From UBA2256 sp964531105 (lineage in GTDB: Bacteria; Spirochaetota; Spirochaetia; Treponematales; Rectinemataceae), in the NCBI GenBank assembly GCA_964531105.1, contig CAZHFN010000059.1:1-9195 (forward strand): a DNA stretch of 9,195 nt, written 5' to 3'. A model generated the notes under the pieces. That model was not told where the DNA came from. It did not search any database and saw nothing but the letters and a program-made list of their open reading frames with translations. Positions 1 through 5,747 of this stretch are shown here, piece after piece (position 1 is the stretch's first letter; each line of letters opens with the position of its first letter). The position numbers and the translations under genes were made by a program.

Positions 1-13
1 GGGCCTAAGGCCC
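1..13. repeat. GC-rich inverted repeat at the window edge, possible terminator stem
   Basis: GGGCC (1-5) and GGCCC (9-13) form a 5-bp inverted repeat with a 3-nt spacer, followed on the plus strand by more GC-rich sequence (to about 23). It lies about 43 bp past the stop of the TRAP binding-protein gene, in the direction of its transcription, so it could be part of a terminator or an intercistronic hairpin. The window edge cuts it, so the full stem and any T-run cannot be seen. Confidence 0.3.
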
Positions 14-56
14 GCGCCCGCCCATTCGCTAGAGTACAATCAAATACTCAGCCGGT

Positions 57-1025
57 CTACTTCGCGTTGACGATGGCGTCGATGAGGTCCTTGCCGACTA
101 TGGGCTCGAATTCCTTCCACACGCCGCCAACGGCCTTCTGGAACTCGGTGACATCCTTCACCTCGTTGAAGATCATGCCCTTGGCCTTGAGATCGGATAC
201 CGTCTTGTCGATCATCTCGCCCCAGAGCTTGTTATGCTTTTGCATAGCCTCCAAGGCTGTCTGCTCCACCACCGTCTGCAGATTCTTGGGAAGGCTGTCG
301 AAAAGCTTTTTGCTCATCATAAGGAAATCGGGGATGGAGGAGTGGCGAGTATAGCTGTAGTACTTGGCCACTTCCTGCATATTGAAAGAAAGCACCGTGG
401 GCTCGTTGTTTTCCCAGCCGTCTATAACCTTGGTCTGGAGGGCTGAATATACCTCGGACTGACCCATGGGCACTGCGTTGCCGCCTAGTGCATTTACGGT
501 ATCGATAAGAGGCTTGGATTGCATGACACGGATTTTTAAACCCTTAAGATCCGATGGAGTATTGATGGGTTTTGTTGCGGTAATGGAGCGGAATCCGGCA
601 TCCATGAAGGCCAGACCCTTGTAGCCAGCCTTGTCCACATCAGCCATCAGGCGCTTGCCTATCGTGCCCTGCAGCACATTGTGCTGATGCTCTAGGCTCC
701 TCCAAATCAGGGGCAGTGAAATTACCTGCAGGGTAGGGGCATACTGTCCCATCGGACCTGAGCTGACCTTGGCGAATTCCAGAGAGCCGATTTTAATGGC
801 TTCGATATAGTCCTTCTCCTGTCCCAATTGTCCGGCGGGGAAAAGGGTAAGCTTGATGTCTCCATTGCTCTTTTTAGCCAACTCATCGGCGAAGAATACC
901 AGTGCCTGATGTACGGGGTGGCTATCGGGCAGTACAGAAGCCAGCTTCCAGTTGTACTTGGGGGCGGCTGAAACGAATGCCACGGCCACTAGCAGCAGCG
1001 CCACTAAAATAAATCTCCTCTTCAT
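57..1025 (-). CDS. TRAP transporter solute-binding protein, DctP family
   Basis: Periplasmic binding protein of a tripartite ATP-independent periplasmic (TRAP) transporter; such proteins capture organic acids, often sugar acids, and deliver them to a DctQ/DctM membrane pair driven by an ion gradient. The 322-residue product starts with a Sec signal peptide (KRR, then a hydrophobic run to about residue 18, cleavage likely near VSA-A at 20-21). Family hallmarks follow: the FPAGQLGQ segment (62-69), a LPLIW segment (104-108), GFRSIT (144-149) and the DLKGLKIRV stretch with R166, the position of the arginine that usually clamps a carboxylate, then the DGWENNEP region. Length is normal for DctP. 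I chose the ATG at 1025 because AGGAGG (1034-1039) sits 8 nt upstream and the signal peptide begins there; a longer in-frame start at 1064 adds 13 unlikely residues. It is divergent from the SDR gene. No dctQ or dctM is visible; they may lie left of the window. Substrate unknown. Confidence 0.93.
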   Translation of the reverse strand: MKRRFILVALLLVAVAFVSAAPKYNWKLASVLPDSHPVHQALVFFADELAKKSNGDIKLTLFPAGQLGQEKDYIEAIKIGSLEFAKVSSGPMGQYAPTLQVISLPLIWRSLEHQHNVLQGTIGKRLMADVDKAGYKGLAFMDAGFRSITATKPINTPSDLKGLKIRVMQSKPLIDTVNALGGNAVPMGQSEVYSALQTKVIDGWENNEPTVLSFNMQEVAKYYSYTRHSSIPDFLMMSKKLFDSLPKNLQTVVEQTALEAMQKHNKLWGEMIDKTVSDLKAKGMIFNEVKDVTEFQKAVGGVWKEFEPIVGKDLIDAIVNAK

Positions 1026-1071
1026 ATGCGAGACCTCCTGGATTGACAATCCGGATACGGACATGAGACAG

Positions 1072-1101
1072 CTTTCATTAACTGTCAGTCAAAACTATAA
1101 T
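1072..1101 (+). promoter_or_regulatory. Candidate promoter of the SDR gene
   Basis: A perfect TATAAT lies at 1096-1101 on the plus strand, with only a weak -35 (CTTTCA at 1072-1077, 3 of 6, 18-nt spacer). Transcription would start near 1108 and give a leader of about 57 nt. The -10 overlaps the -10 of the opposing TRAP promoter on the other strand, and the palindrome at 1078-1092 fills the spacer. The poor -35 fits an activated promoter, but this is inference. Confidence 0.35.
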
Positions 1102-1122
1102 CTATGATTGAGCAGGAGTCCA
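1094..1122 (-). promoter_or_regulatory. Candidate promoter of the TRAP binding-protein gene
   Basis: On the minus strand TGGACT (1122-1117, 4 of 6 matches to the -35 consensus) is followed after exactly 17 nt by TATAGT (1099-1094, 5 of 6 matches to the -10 consensus). Transcription would start near 1087, giving a leader of about 60 nt before the ATG at 1025. The imperfect palindrome at 1078-1092 would cover the start site. Prediction is by eye only. Confidence 0.4.
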
Positions 1123-1164
1123 TATAGTAATTACAAATTTCATATTATGGAATATGGAGGAAGT

Positions 1165-1926
1165 ATGAACACACTAAAGGGAAAAAATGCGCTTATCACC
1201 GGTGGAGGCTCAGGTATAGGCCTTGCCATTACCAGGGAGCTGGCCTCCTTGGGCGCTAATGTTCTCATTCATTATCATAAGAGCGGGGAAAGCGCCCAAG
1301 CCCTCGCTGCAGAGCTGCGGGCTCAAGGGCTGGATGCCCAGACCGTCAGCGCTGACTTGTCATCGGAAACCGGGGTTGCGTCCCTGGCCACCTATGTGGC
1401 AGGACACTGGGGCTGCCTGGATGTGCTGGTCAACAACACGGGCGATCTTATCGCACGCCAGCGCCTGGAAGAACTGGACATGGACTATTATCGAAAGGTA
1501 ATGGCAGTCAACCTCGATTCAAACGTCCTGGTTACCAAGGCGTTGCTGACCTTGCTCAAAAAGGCGGGCGCCTCATCGGTGGTGAACCTTTCATCCCTGG
1601 CCGGTCGCAAGGGAGGTCACGGGGGCTCGGCCTTCTATGCCACATCCAAGGGAGCCATCCTCACTCTTACAAGAGCCTTGTCCACCGAGTTAGCCCCTTA
1701 TGGCGTGCGGGTAAACGCCGTTGCCCCTGGCCTCATCCTGGGTTCGGCCTTTCACAGAATCCACAGTACCGATGAGTCCATAAGGGCTACAATCGCACAA
1801 ATTCCCTTGGCCAGGGCCGGAACCTGCGAAGATGTAGCCCGGGCAGTAGCCTTCTTCGCTTGTGAATATGACGGCTTCATCACCGGCGCTACATTGGATA
1901 TTAACGGCGGCGTCTACATGGCCTAA
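1165..1926 (+). CDS. SDR-family NAD(P)-dependent oxidoreductase (FabG-like)
   Basis: Cytosolic classical short-chain dehydrogenase/reductase of 253 residues, catalysing a reversible hydroxyl-to-carbonyl oxidation or reduction with NAD(P). Visible motifs: cofactor-binding TGGGSGIG (12-19), NNTG in place of the usual NNAG (90-93), structural N116, catalytic S144, Y158 and K162 (YATSK), VAPG after the active site, and the C-terminal TGATLDINGG typical of FabG-like enzymes. Length is normal. The ATG at 1165 is preferred because GGAGG (1156-1160) lies 4 nt upstream and homologues begin just before the Rossmann strand; ATG 1147 and TTG 1108 are in frame but would add residues not expected in the family. 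The substrate is not evident: the fold serves fatty-acid synthesis, but a lone gene beside a TRAP sugar-acid-type binding protein suggests a polyol or sugar-acid dehydrogenase (inference). It converges on the metallo-hydrolase gene with 17 bp between stops and no clear terminator. Confidence 0.93.
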   Translation: MNTLKGKNALITGGGSGIGLAITRELASLGANVLIHYHKSGESAQALAAELRAQGLDAQTVSADLSSETGVASLATYVAGHWGCLDVLVNNTGDLIARQRLEELDMDYYRKVMAVNLDSNVLVTKALLTLLKKAGASSVVNLSSLAGRKGGHGGSAFYATSKGAILTLTRALSTELAPYGVRVNAVAPGLILGSAFHRIHSTDESIRATIAQIPLARAGTCEDVARAVAFFACEYDGFITGATLDINGGVYMA

Positions 1927-1943
1927 AGTAGTCGCGTTAGCCG

Positions 1944-2717
1944 CTATTGAAGCTTTCTGATTCTCACCTCGATGCCCGACTCCTTCGCCAATTCTTTCAG
2001 GAGAATATTAGTGTCGGTCGTTCCGAAATGATAGGGATAAAGAATCTTCGGTTTTACCATGCGGGCCGCTTGGGCCGCCTGTTCGGGGGTCATCGTAAAT
2101 GGCAGATTCATGGGAAGGAAGGCCACATCGATAGGTCCGAGATCGGCCATCTCGGGAATGGGCTCGGTGTCGCCGGCCACATAAATTCTAAGATCGCCCA
2201 ACGTTACCACGTAACCATTGTCTCTCCTTTCCTTGGGGTGGTAGTTGGTGCGCCCAGCAGTGACGTTGTACGCCGGTACCGCGTGAAGGGCGAATTCGGC
2301 TATCTGCAGGTCCTTGCCGTGTTCCAGCGCCTCGCCATACCCCAGCTTTTTACGGGATGACTCGTTAAGGATGATTCTCGTGTCATCCTTTCGCAGAGCG
2401 GCTATGGAGCTAGAGTCGAGATGGTCGCCGTGTTCGTGGGTTATTACCACGAGGTCGGCTTTGGGAAACTTGTTGAAGTCTCCATATTGCTTGACAGGGT
2501 CGATATAAAGCAGTTTTCCGCCGAATTCTAGTGCCAGGCTGGCGTGTCCCAAAAAAGTTATTTTAAGCTCGCCTTTACCAGTCTGGAAACTGTCGCTTTC
2601 CTTGCCTTCGGCGCCGCTTAGCGCGAAGGCGGACTGACCTGCCGCCACACTGAAGATAAGTAGAAACGCCAATAACGCCTTTCTGGAGAAAAGTCCTTTA
2701 TATCTTTTACGTACCAT
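1944..2717 (-). CDS. Exported MBL-fold metallo-hydrolase (UlaG-like, COG2220 type)
   Basis: A metallo-beta-lactamase-fold hydrolase of 257 residues. The metal-binding signature THEHGDH is complete (H94, H96, D98, H99), followed by a HAVPAYN segment (H145), AGDTE with D183, and YPYHFGT with H230, as expected for a dinuclear zinc site. The family includes UlaG lactonase and many uncharacterised hydrolases; the NYHPKERRDNGY stretch (158-169) belongs to a subgroup of unknown substrate. Unlike cytosolic UlaG, it begins with a signal peptide: RKR near the N terminus, a hydrophobic core (14-27), and AFA at 30-32 as likely cleavage site, so it should act in the periplasm. The ATG at 2717 has AGGAGG (2723-2728) 5 nt upstream; an in-frame start at 2765 would spoil the signal peptide. 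The ribosome binding site lies inside an inverted repeat (see the regulatory entry). It follows tsf in the same direction but probably has its own promoter. A specific reaction cannot be assigned. Confidence 0.88.
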   Translation of the reverse strand: MVRKRYKGLFSRKALLAFLLIFSVAAGQSAFALSGAEGKESDSFQTGKGELKITFLGHASLALEFGGKLLYIDPVKQYGDFNKFPKADLVVITHEHGDHLDSSSIAALRKDDTRIILNESSRKKLGYGEALEHGKDLQIAEFALHAVPAYNVTAGRTNYHPKERRDNGYVVTLGDLRIYVAGDTEPIPEMADLGPIDVAFLPMNLPFTMTPEQAAQAARMVKPKILYPYHFGTTDTNILLKELAKESGIEVRIRKLQ

Positions 2718-2722
2718 TAAAA

Positions 2723-2774
2723 CCTCCTGGAGTGCATAAAATATTCTAAAAAATATATATGCCATCTCCAGGAG
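2723..2774 (-). promoter_or_regulatory. Inverted repeat that includes the hydrolase ribosome binding site
   Basis: CTCCTGGAG (2724-2732) and CTCCAGGAG (2766-2774) are exact reverse complements, 33 nt apart, and inside them GCATA (2734-2738) pairs with TATGC (2758-2762). On the minus-strand RNA this gives a 9-bp plus 5-bp stem with an AU-rich loop, and the 3' arm contains five of six bases of the AGGAGG ribosome binding site (2728-2723). Each arm is also a small palindrome (CTCC-N-GGAG); their centres are 42 bp apart, close to four helical turns, so paired protein-binding sites are the alternative reading. Confidence 0.5.
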
Positions 2775-2778
2775 TCAA
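2750..2778 (-). promoter_or_regulatory. Candidate promoter of the MBL-fold hydrolase gene
   Basis: TTGACT (2778-2773, 5 of 6) is followed after 17 nt by TATTTT (2755-2750, 4 of 6) on the minus strand, just past the tsf stop. RNA would begin near 2743, downstream of the upstream arm of the inverted repeat, so this transcript would keep the ribosome binding site free. The A/T-rich run offers other -10 choices (TAGAAT at 2748-2743), so exact placement is uncertain. Confidence 0.35.
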
Positions 2779-2798
2779 GAAATCTCATGACGCCGTGG

Positions 2799-3719
2799 TC
2801 AACTCGCGGTATCGGCGATGGCCAGGCGCACAAAGCCGCCCACATGCAATCGCGCGCCTGTTGCTTCAGCAAAGTTTTCCATGGCCTTGCAGATAGTCAT
2901 AGAATCGTCCTTTATGAATGGCTGTTCGTAAAGGCAAACAGAGGAAAGGTATTTCCGCAGCCTGCCTGTAATGATGCTATCCTTCATTGCGGCACTCTTA
3001 GCCTTCATGGCGGGGTCTTCCTCCAATGCCGCTATCAGCTCCTTACGCTTGGCCTCCACGACCGCCTGGGGAATATCTTCTTTTTTCACAAAAAGGGGCG
3101 CCTTGGCAGCCACCTGCAGGCTCAGATCGTGGATAAACCGCCTGACTTCTGAATTGACCAAATAGGAGGGATCCTGGGCTGATGCACGGAGCGCGACCCC
3201 GATGCTTCCCTGCCCATGGATGTAGGAATCCAGGAATTCGCCGTCATTGGCCTCGATATACGCGATGCCTTTGAGTACGATGTGTTCCTTCATGCGCAAG
3301 GTTGTATCGGCGACAAGGGAAGCTATCGTCTCGTTGGGAGCTGCCAGGTTATTGCGCAGCACTTCCGCGGCGATGGCATTCACCGCCTCGATATAGCTTG
3401 TATTGAGAGCCACAAAATCGGTTTCGCAGGCCAGTGCGGCCAGAGCGGCTGCGCTTTTTCCAAGAGCGGCTGCACCCTTGCCCATCGCAGCTACACACTC
3501 GCCCAATGAAGCGGCGCCTTCGCCCAGGGCTATGGCAACCCTGCCTTCTTTTGTTGCGCGATCTTCCCGCTTCTTGGCCGTAGCCAGACCCCACTCATTG
3601 ATGAGCTTCACTGCCGCCTCTTGGTTGCCTTCGGTCTGGAGCAGTGCCTTTCGGCAGTCCATCATCCCGGCGCCACTCAGTTCTCGCAGTGCCTTCAGAC
3701 TCTCGATAGATACATTCAT
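2799..3719 (-). CDS. tsf: Translation elongation factor Ts (EF-Ts)
   Basis: Cytosolic guanine-nucleotide exchange factor that releases GDP from EF-Tu. The 306-residue product has the N-terminal UBA-like domain with SGAGMMDCRKAL (15-26), the KRxDRATKEGR linker (50-60), the EF-Tu-contacting TDFV (100-103) in CETDFVALN, and a recognisable second half ending in HVGGFVRLAIAD. All hallmarks are intact, so a working factor is likely. Odd features: residues 65-92 are four imperfect 7-residue repeats (LGxxAA-type), making the stretch between the linker glycine (59) and CETDFV 38 residues long; E. coli EF-Ts, as I recall its sequence, has about 17 there, exactly three repeats fewer. The gene also lacks its usual neighbour rpsB, at least upstream within this window. 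Start at 3719: AGGAGA (3729-3724) lies 4 nt before it and homologues start here. It has a strong promoter-like sequence of its own. It could be the only tsf moved from its normal place or a second copy; the window cannot tell. Confidence 0.95.
   Translation of the reverse strand: MNVSIESLKALRELSGAGMMDCRKALLQTEGNQEAAVKLINEWGLATAKKREDRATKEGRVAIALGEGAASLGECVAAMGKGAAALGKSAAALAALACETDFVALNTSYIEAVNAIAAEVLRNNLAAPNETIASLVADTTLRMKEHIVLKGIAYIEANDGEFLDSYIHGQGSIGVALRASAQDPSYLVNSEVRRFIHDLSLQVAAKAPLFVKKEDIPQAVVEAKRKELIAALEEDPAMKAKSAAMKDSIITGRLRKYLSSVCLYEQPFIKDDSMTICKAMENFAEATGARLHVGGFVRLAIADTAS
3444..3527 (-). repeat. Four 21-bp tandem repeats inside tsf (heptapeptide repeat)
   Basis: Four in-frame 21-bp units (3527-3507, 3506-3486, 3485-3465, 3464-3444) encode LGEGAAS, LGECVAA, MGKGAAA and LGKSAAA. 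The units differ at many bases (units 3 and 4 match at 15 of 21), so the duplication is not recent and the peptide pattern seems better kept than the DNA. It is followed by LAALACETDFV, the start of the conserved EF-Tu-contacting segment. Confidence 0.85.
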
Positions 3720-3742
3720 ACCATCTCCTATAGTATGAATGT

Positions 3743-3771
3743 ATCCTATGTTAACTATAACATAGTGTCAA
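3743..3771 (-). promoter_or_regulatory. Candidate tsf promoter with palindromic operator-like spacer
   Basis: On the minus strand a perfect TTGACA (3771-3766) is followed after 17 nt by TAGGAT (3748-3743, 4 of 6 matches). A 20-bp palindrome, CTATGTTA-ACTA-TAACATAG (3746-3765, 8-bp perfect arms), fills the spacer and enters the -10. Transcription would start near 3736, leaving a very short leader before the AGGAGA site and ATG. A repressor or other regulator could bind here; none is encoded next to it. The perfect -35 and ideal spacing make the promoter fairly credible. Confidence 0.5.
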
Positions 3772-3876
3772 TATGAGAGCTTTTCATAGAGCTCGCGCTG
3801 CATTTTATACGCATAGAGAATGATATATCGAAATAGGAGTTTACATTATTCTAATTTAAATAAGGAAATACTAAAA
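3772..3876. other. AT-rich spacer between the creatininase-family gene and tsf
   Basis: No gene is seen. On the minus strand TATAAA (3809-3804) with TCGATA 16 nt upstream (3831-3826) could be a second, weaker promoter for tsf. A 5-bp repeat GAGCT/AGCTC near 3777-3795 lacks a T-run. I see no convincing terminator for the operon that ends at 3877, so read-through into tsf is possible. Confidence 0.3.
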
Positions 3877-4686
3877 CTATTTAATTAAATGAGATTTGTT
3901 GCGAATGTTCTTTCTCCATTCAGCAATCAGATCCCCCAAGGTGCTAAGGGCCTTATTCAACCACCTTTCTCCCATCTCGCCTGAAGCGGTGCTGCGCACT
4001 TCTCCCCAGGCTCCAGTAAGGCAGTACTCTCTAAAATCACCGTAGGCGACGAATGCTGAGCCCAGAGGATGGGCAGCAACCCTGCCAAGACCGGGCAGCG
4101 AAGCTTCATCGGTCGCACTGTCCAAATCCACCAAATCCGGGGCGATGGCCTTCATGATGGAGCTTATCACTTCCCCTCCATGACCAAAGGGTTCTTTTGA
4201 TTTTGTCTCACCCCTCGCGGCGTCGGCAGCTGCTTTCCACCAGTCTATCGCGCAAACAGCATAACCTTCGCGATGCAGGCGACGGCACAGCAAATCCACT
4301 GTTTTCATGTTGAGAGAGTGGCAGGAGAGAAACGCAATATTGGAAAAGCCTTGTTTTAAAAATGACCGAGCAACAGCCTCGAGATATGAGCCCAATACAG
4401 GCGAGTCCACATGGACCGTTCCAGGCCAAAAATCCAATTCGAAGGTATCGCCGTAGGTAATGGGGGCCGTAGTAAGGCAATCCGCCTTTTCGGCGAGCAA
4501 GGTGGATACGGTTTGGGCGACATAGAGATCGGTGCCCAGCGGACAATGTTGTCCTGTCTGTTCCACCGAGCCCAAGGGAAGGATGAGCGTATCGCACCGG
4601 GCTAATGCTTCGGCGAAACGCGGAGAAGTCATCCTGTCTATGCATCGGGTCTTGGAAATGGAAGCGCTTACTAAAGTATTTACCAT
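3877..4686 (-). CDS. Creatininase-family protein with an altered metal site
   Basis: A 269-residue cytosolic member of the creatininase/creatinine amidohydrolase family (creatininase, formylpyrimidine deformylase ArfB, MftE peptidase), which mostly cleave amide bonds with metal help. Seen: LPLGSVEQTGQHCPLGTD (36-53), the family's first metal motif; FWPGTVHVD (86-94); SCHSLN (121-126) where relatives have NGHGGN or NGHYEN; and GHGGEVISS (168-176), matching the family HAGExxTS. E42, D53 and H123 are kept, but T44 stands where the motif EQHG has a histidine and L125 where Pseudomonas creatininase has glutamate, so one metal may be lost or bound differently. The ATG at 4686 lies 3 bp past the stop of the oxidoreductase gene, with AAGG (4697-4694) as a weak ribosome site, implying translational coupling. 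Residues 14-19 resemble family N termini, which supports this start over ATG 4632. It is the last gene of the ABC operon. The family is clear; activity is open. Confidence 0.85.
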   Translation of the reverse strand: MVNTLVSASISKTRCIDRMTSPRFAEALARCDTLILPLGSVEQTGQHCPLGTDLYVAQTVSTLLAEKADCLTTAPITYGDTFELDFWPGTVHVDSPVLGSYLEAVARSFLKQGFSNIAFLSCHSLNMKTVDLLCRRLHREGYAVCAIDWWKAAADAARGETKSKEPFGHGGEVISSIMKAIAPDLVDLDSATDEASLPGLGRVAAHPLGSAFVAYGDFREYCLTGAWGEVRSTASGEMGERWLNKALSTLGDLIAEWRKNIRNKSHLIK

Positions 4687-4689
4687 GAT

Positions 4690-5733
4690 TCAACCTTGCT
4701 GGACTTTAACTGGCTTGCCAGTTGCTGCGGATTCGGCTATGGCGATCGCAGCCTTCATGGACTCGCAGGCGTCAATCACGTCTGAAAGCACAGGAATGCC
4801 CTTGTCGATGCATTCTACAAGATTGTCGATTTCCTGCTTGAACGGATGATGCTCGACAGAACCAGAATTGGGTGTGTCGCAGGGGATTGCGATAAAATCT
4901 TTTTGTGAGGGGAATAGGGGCTTTGAATAAATTCTATTGTCCCGCAAGGCGCCCTTGGTTCCCAGCAAATCGATGTTGAACTGATAGGGAAAATTCAAGC
5001 CATCCAGGGATACTGAGATTTTTCCCACCGACCCATCGGTAAATCGTACCGCCGCCACAACTGTGGCAGGGTAATCAAAATCCTCGCGCACTTGGGTGGA
5101 ATACGCGGATACCTCATCGAATTCCCCGTGAAGGTAGCGGGCTAGATCTGTCGCATGGCAACCACCGGTTATCATGGCGCCGCCGGCAAATTCTCTGCGT
5201 CGCAGCCAATTGTAACTGGAGAAGCTAGGCTTGATCCCATGCCAATAATCCATCTCGGTATAATAGACATCTCCAATGGCCGAGGTGCCTAGAAGGTTCT
5301 TTAAATTCACGACCAAGGGATGCCAACGCAGCACAAAGCTTACAACACTTTTTCGTTGAGACCGCGTAGCGGCGTCGCGCAACGCACCTAGCTCCTCGCG
5401 GCTAATGCCCGCAGGCTTTTCTAGTATTACATGCTTGCCCGCATTGAACGCGAGTATAGCCTCGCTGGCGTGCAGATAGTTGGGCATGCACTCGGATACA
5501 ATATCCACCGATTGATCGTTGAGCAGGTCTTTATAATGATCATAAATTCGAATAGGAATTCCGTCTTTACCGGCCGATGCCCACTCTTTCGCGAGCTTTT
5601 CCGAGCTGGAGCGAGACCGGGAAGAGACAGCCGCCAAGCGCAGCCTGGGATTGGCGAGAATCGCTGCGGCATGCTGGTTGGCAACCTGCCCCGCGCCTCG
5701 TATTCCTACTCCTAGTCTTCCTTCATGATCCAT
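4690..5733 (-). CDS. Gfo/Idh/MocA-family oxidoreductase
   Basis: NAD(P)-dependent cytosolic oxidoreductase of 347 residues, in a family acting on sugars, inositols, sugar acids and related polyols. The N-terminal Rossmann domain has VGIRGAGQVA (9-18), a variant of GxGxxA, and LEKPAG (104-109) with the lysine of the EKP motif. The C-terminal domain has GGAMITGGCHATDLARYL (184-201), the family's GGxxxDxGxHxxDxxR-like segment with H193 and D196 as probable active-site residues. Length is typical. The ATG at 5733 has GGAGG (5741-5745) 7 nt upstream, and the gene begins 14 bp after the ABC ATPase stop. The creatininase-family gene follows 3 bp later. Position in the operon suggests that it oxidises or reduces the imported compound or a breakdown product. 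The exact substrate cannot be deduced. Confidence 0.93.
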   Translation of the reverse strand: MDHEGRLGVGIRGAGQVANQHAAAILANPRLRLAAVSSRSRSSSEKLAKEWASAGKDGIPIRIYDHYKDLLNDQSVDIVSECMPNYLHASEAILAFNAGKHVILEKPAGISREELGALRDAATRSQRKSVVSFVLRWHPLVVNLKNLLGTSAIGDVYYTEMDYWHGIKPSFSSYNWLRRREFAGGAMITGGCHATDLARYLHGEFDEVSAYSTQVREDFDYPATVVAAVRFTDGSVGKISVSLDGLNFPYQFNIDLLGTKGALRDNRIYSKPLFPSQKDFIAIPCDTPNSGSVEHHPFKQEIDNLVECIDKGIPVLSDVIDACESMKAAIAIAESAATGKPVKVQQG

Positions 5734-5747
5734 CTAAAATCCTCCGC

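Larger units (their letters stand above)
1026..1164. promoter_or_regulatory. Divergent intergenic region between TRAP and SDR genes
   Basis: This 139-bp AT-rich spacer separates two divergent genes and carries no gene. It holds overlapping promoter-like elements for both directions and several palindromes: TTAACTGTCAGTCAA (1078-1092, one mismatch between arms), GTAATTAC (1127-1134), and CATATT/AATATG (1141-1146 and 1151-1156) next to the SDR ribosome binding site. A short repeat GGATT/AATCC (1040-1044, 1048-1052) directly precedes the AGGAGG of the TRAP gene. The layout suggests joint regulation of the two genes by a DNA-binding protein; the regulator itself is not in the window. Confidence 0.5.

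Noticed and set aside
1043..1048. Perfect plus-strand TTGACA as -35 of the SDR gene
   Set aside because: No acceptable -10 lies 15-19 nt downstream; it is also part of the small repeat by the TRAP ribosome site.
1108..1164. Longer N terminus of the SDR protein from TTG 1108 or ATG 1147
   Set aside because: The added residues do not look like an SDR start and come from AT-rich leader DNA; the ATG at 1165 has a GGAGG site and fits family N termini.
2791..2817. CGCCG/CGGCG inverted repeat across the tsf stop as a terminator
   Set aside because: Only five base pairs with a 17-nt loop and no T-run directly after it on the minus strand.
3879..3890. ATTTAATTAAAT palindrome at the end of the creatininase-family gene
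   Set aside because: It lies in the last codons and stop and is low-complexity A/T sequence; palindromes of this kind are common by chance.
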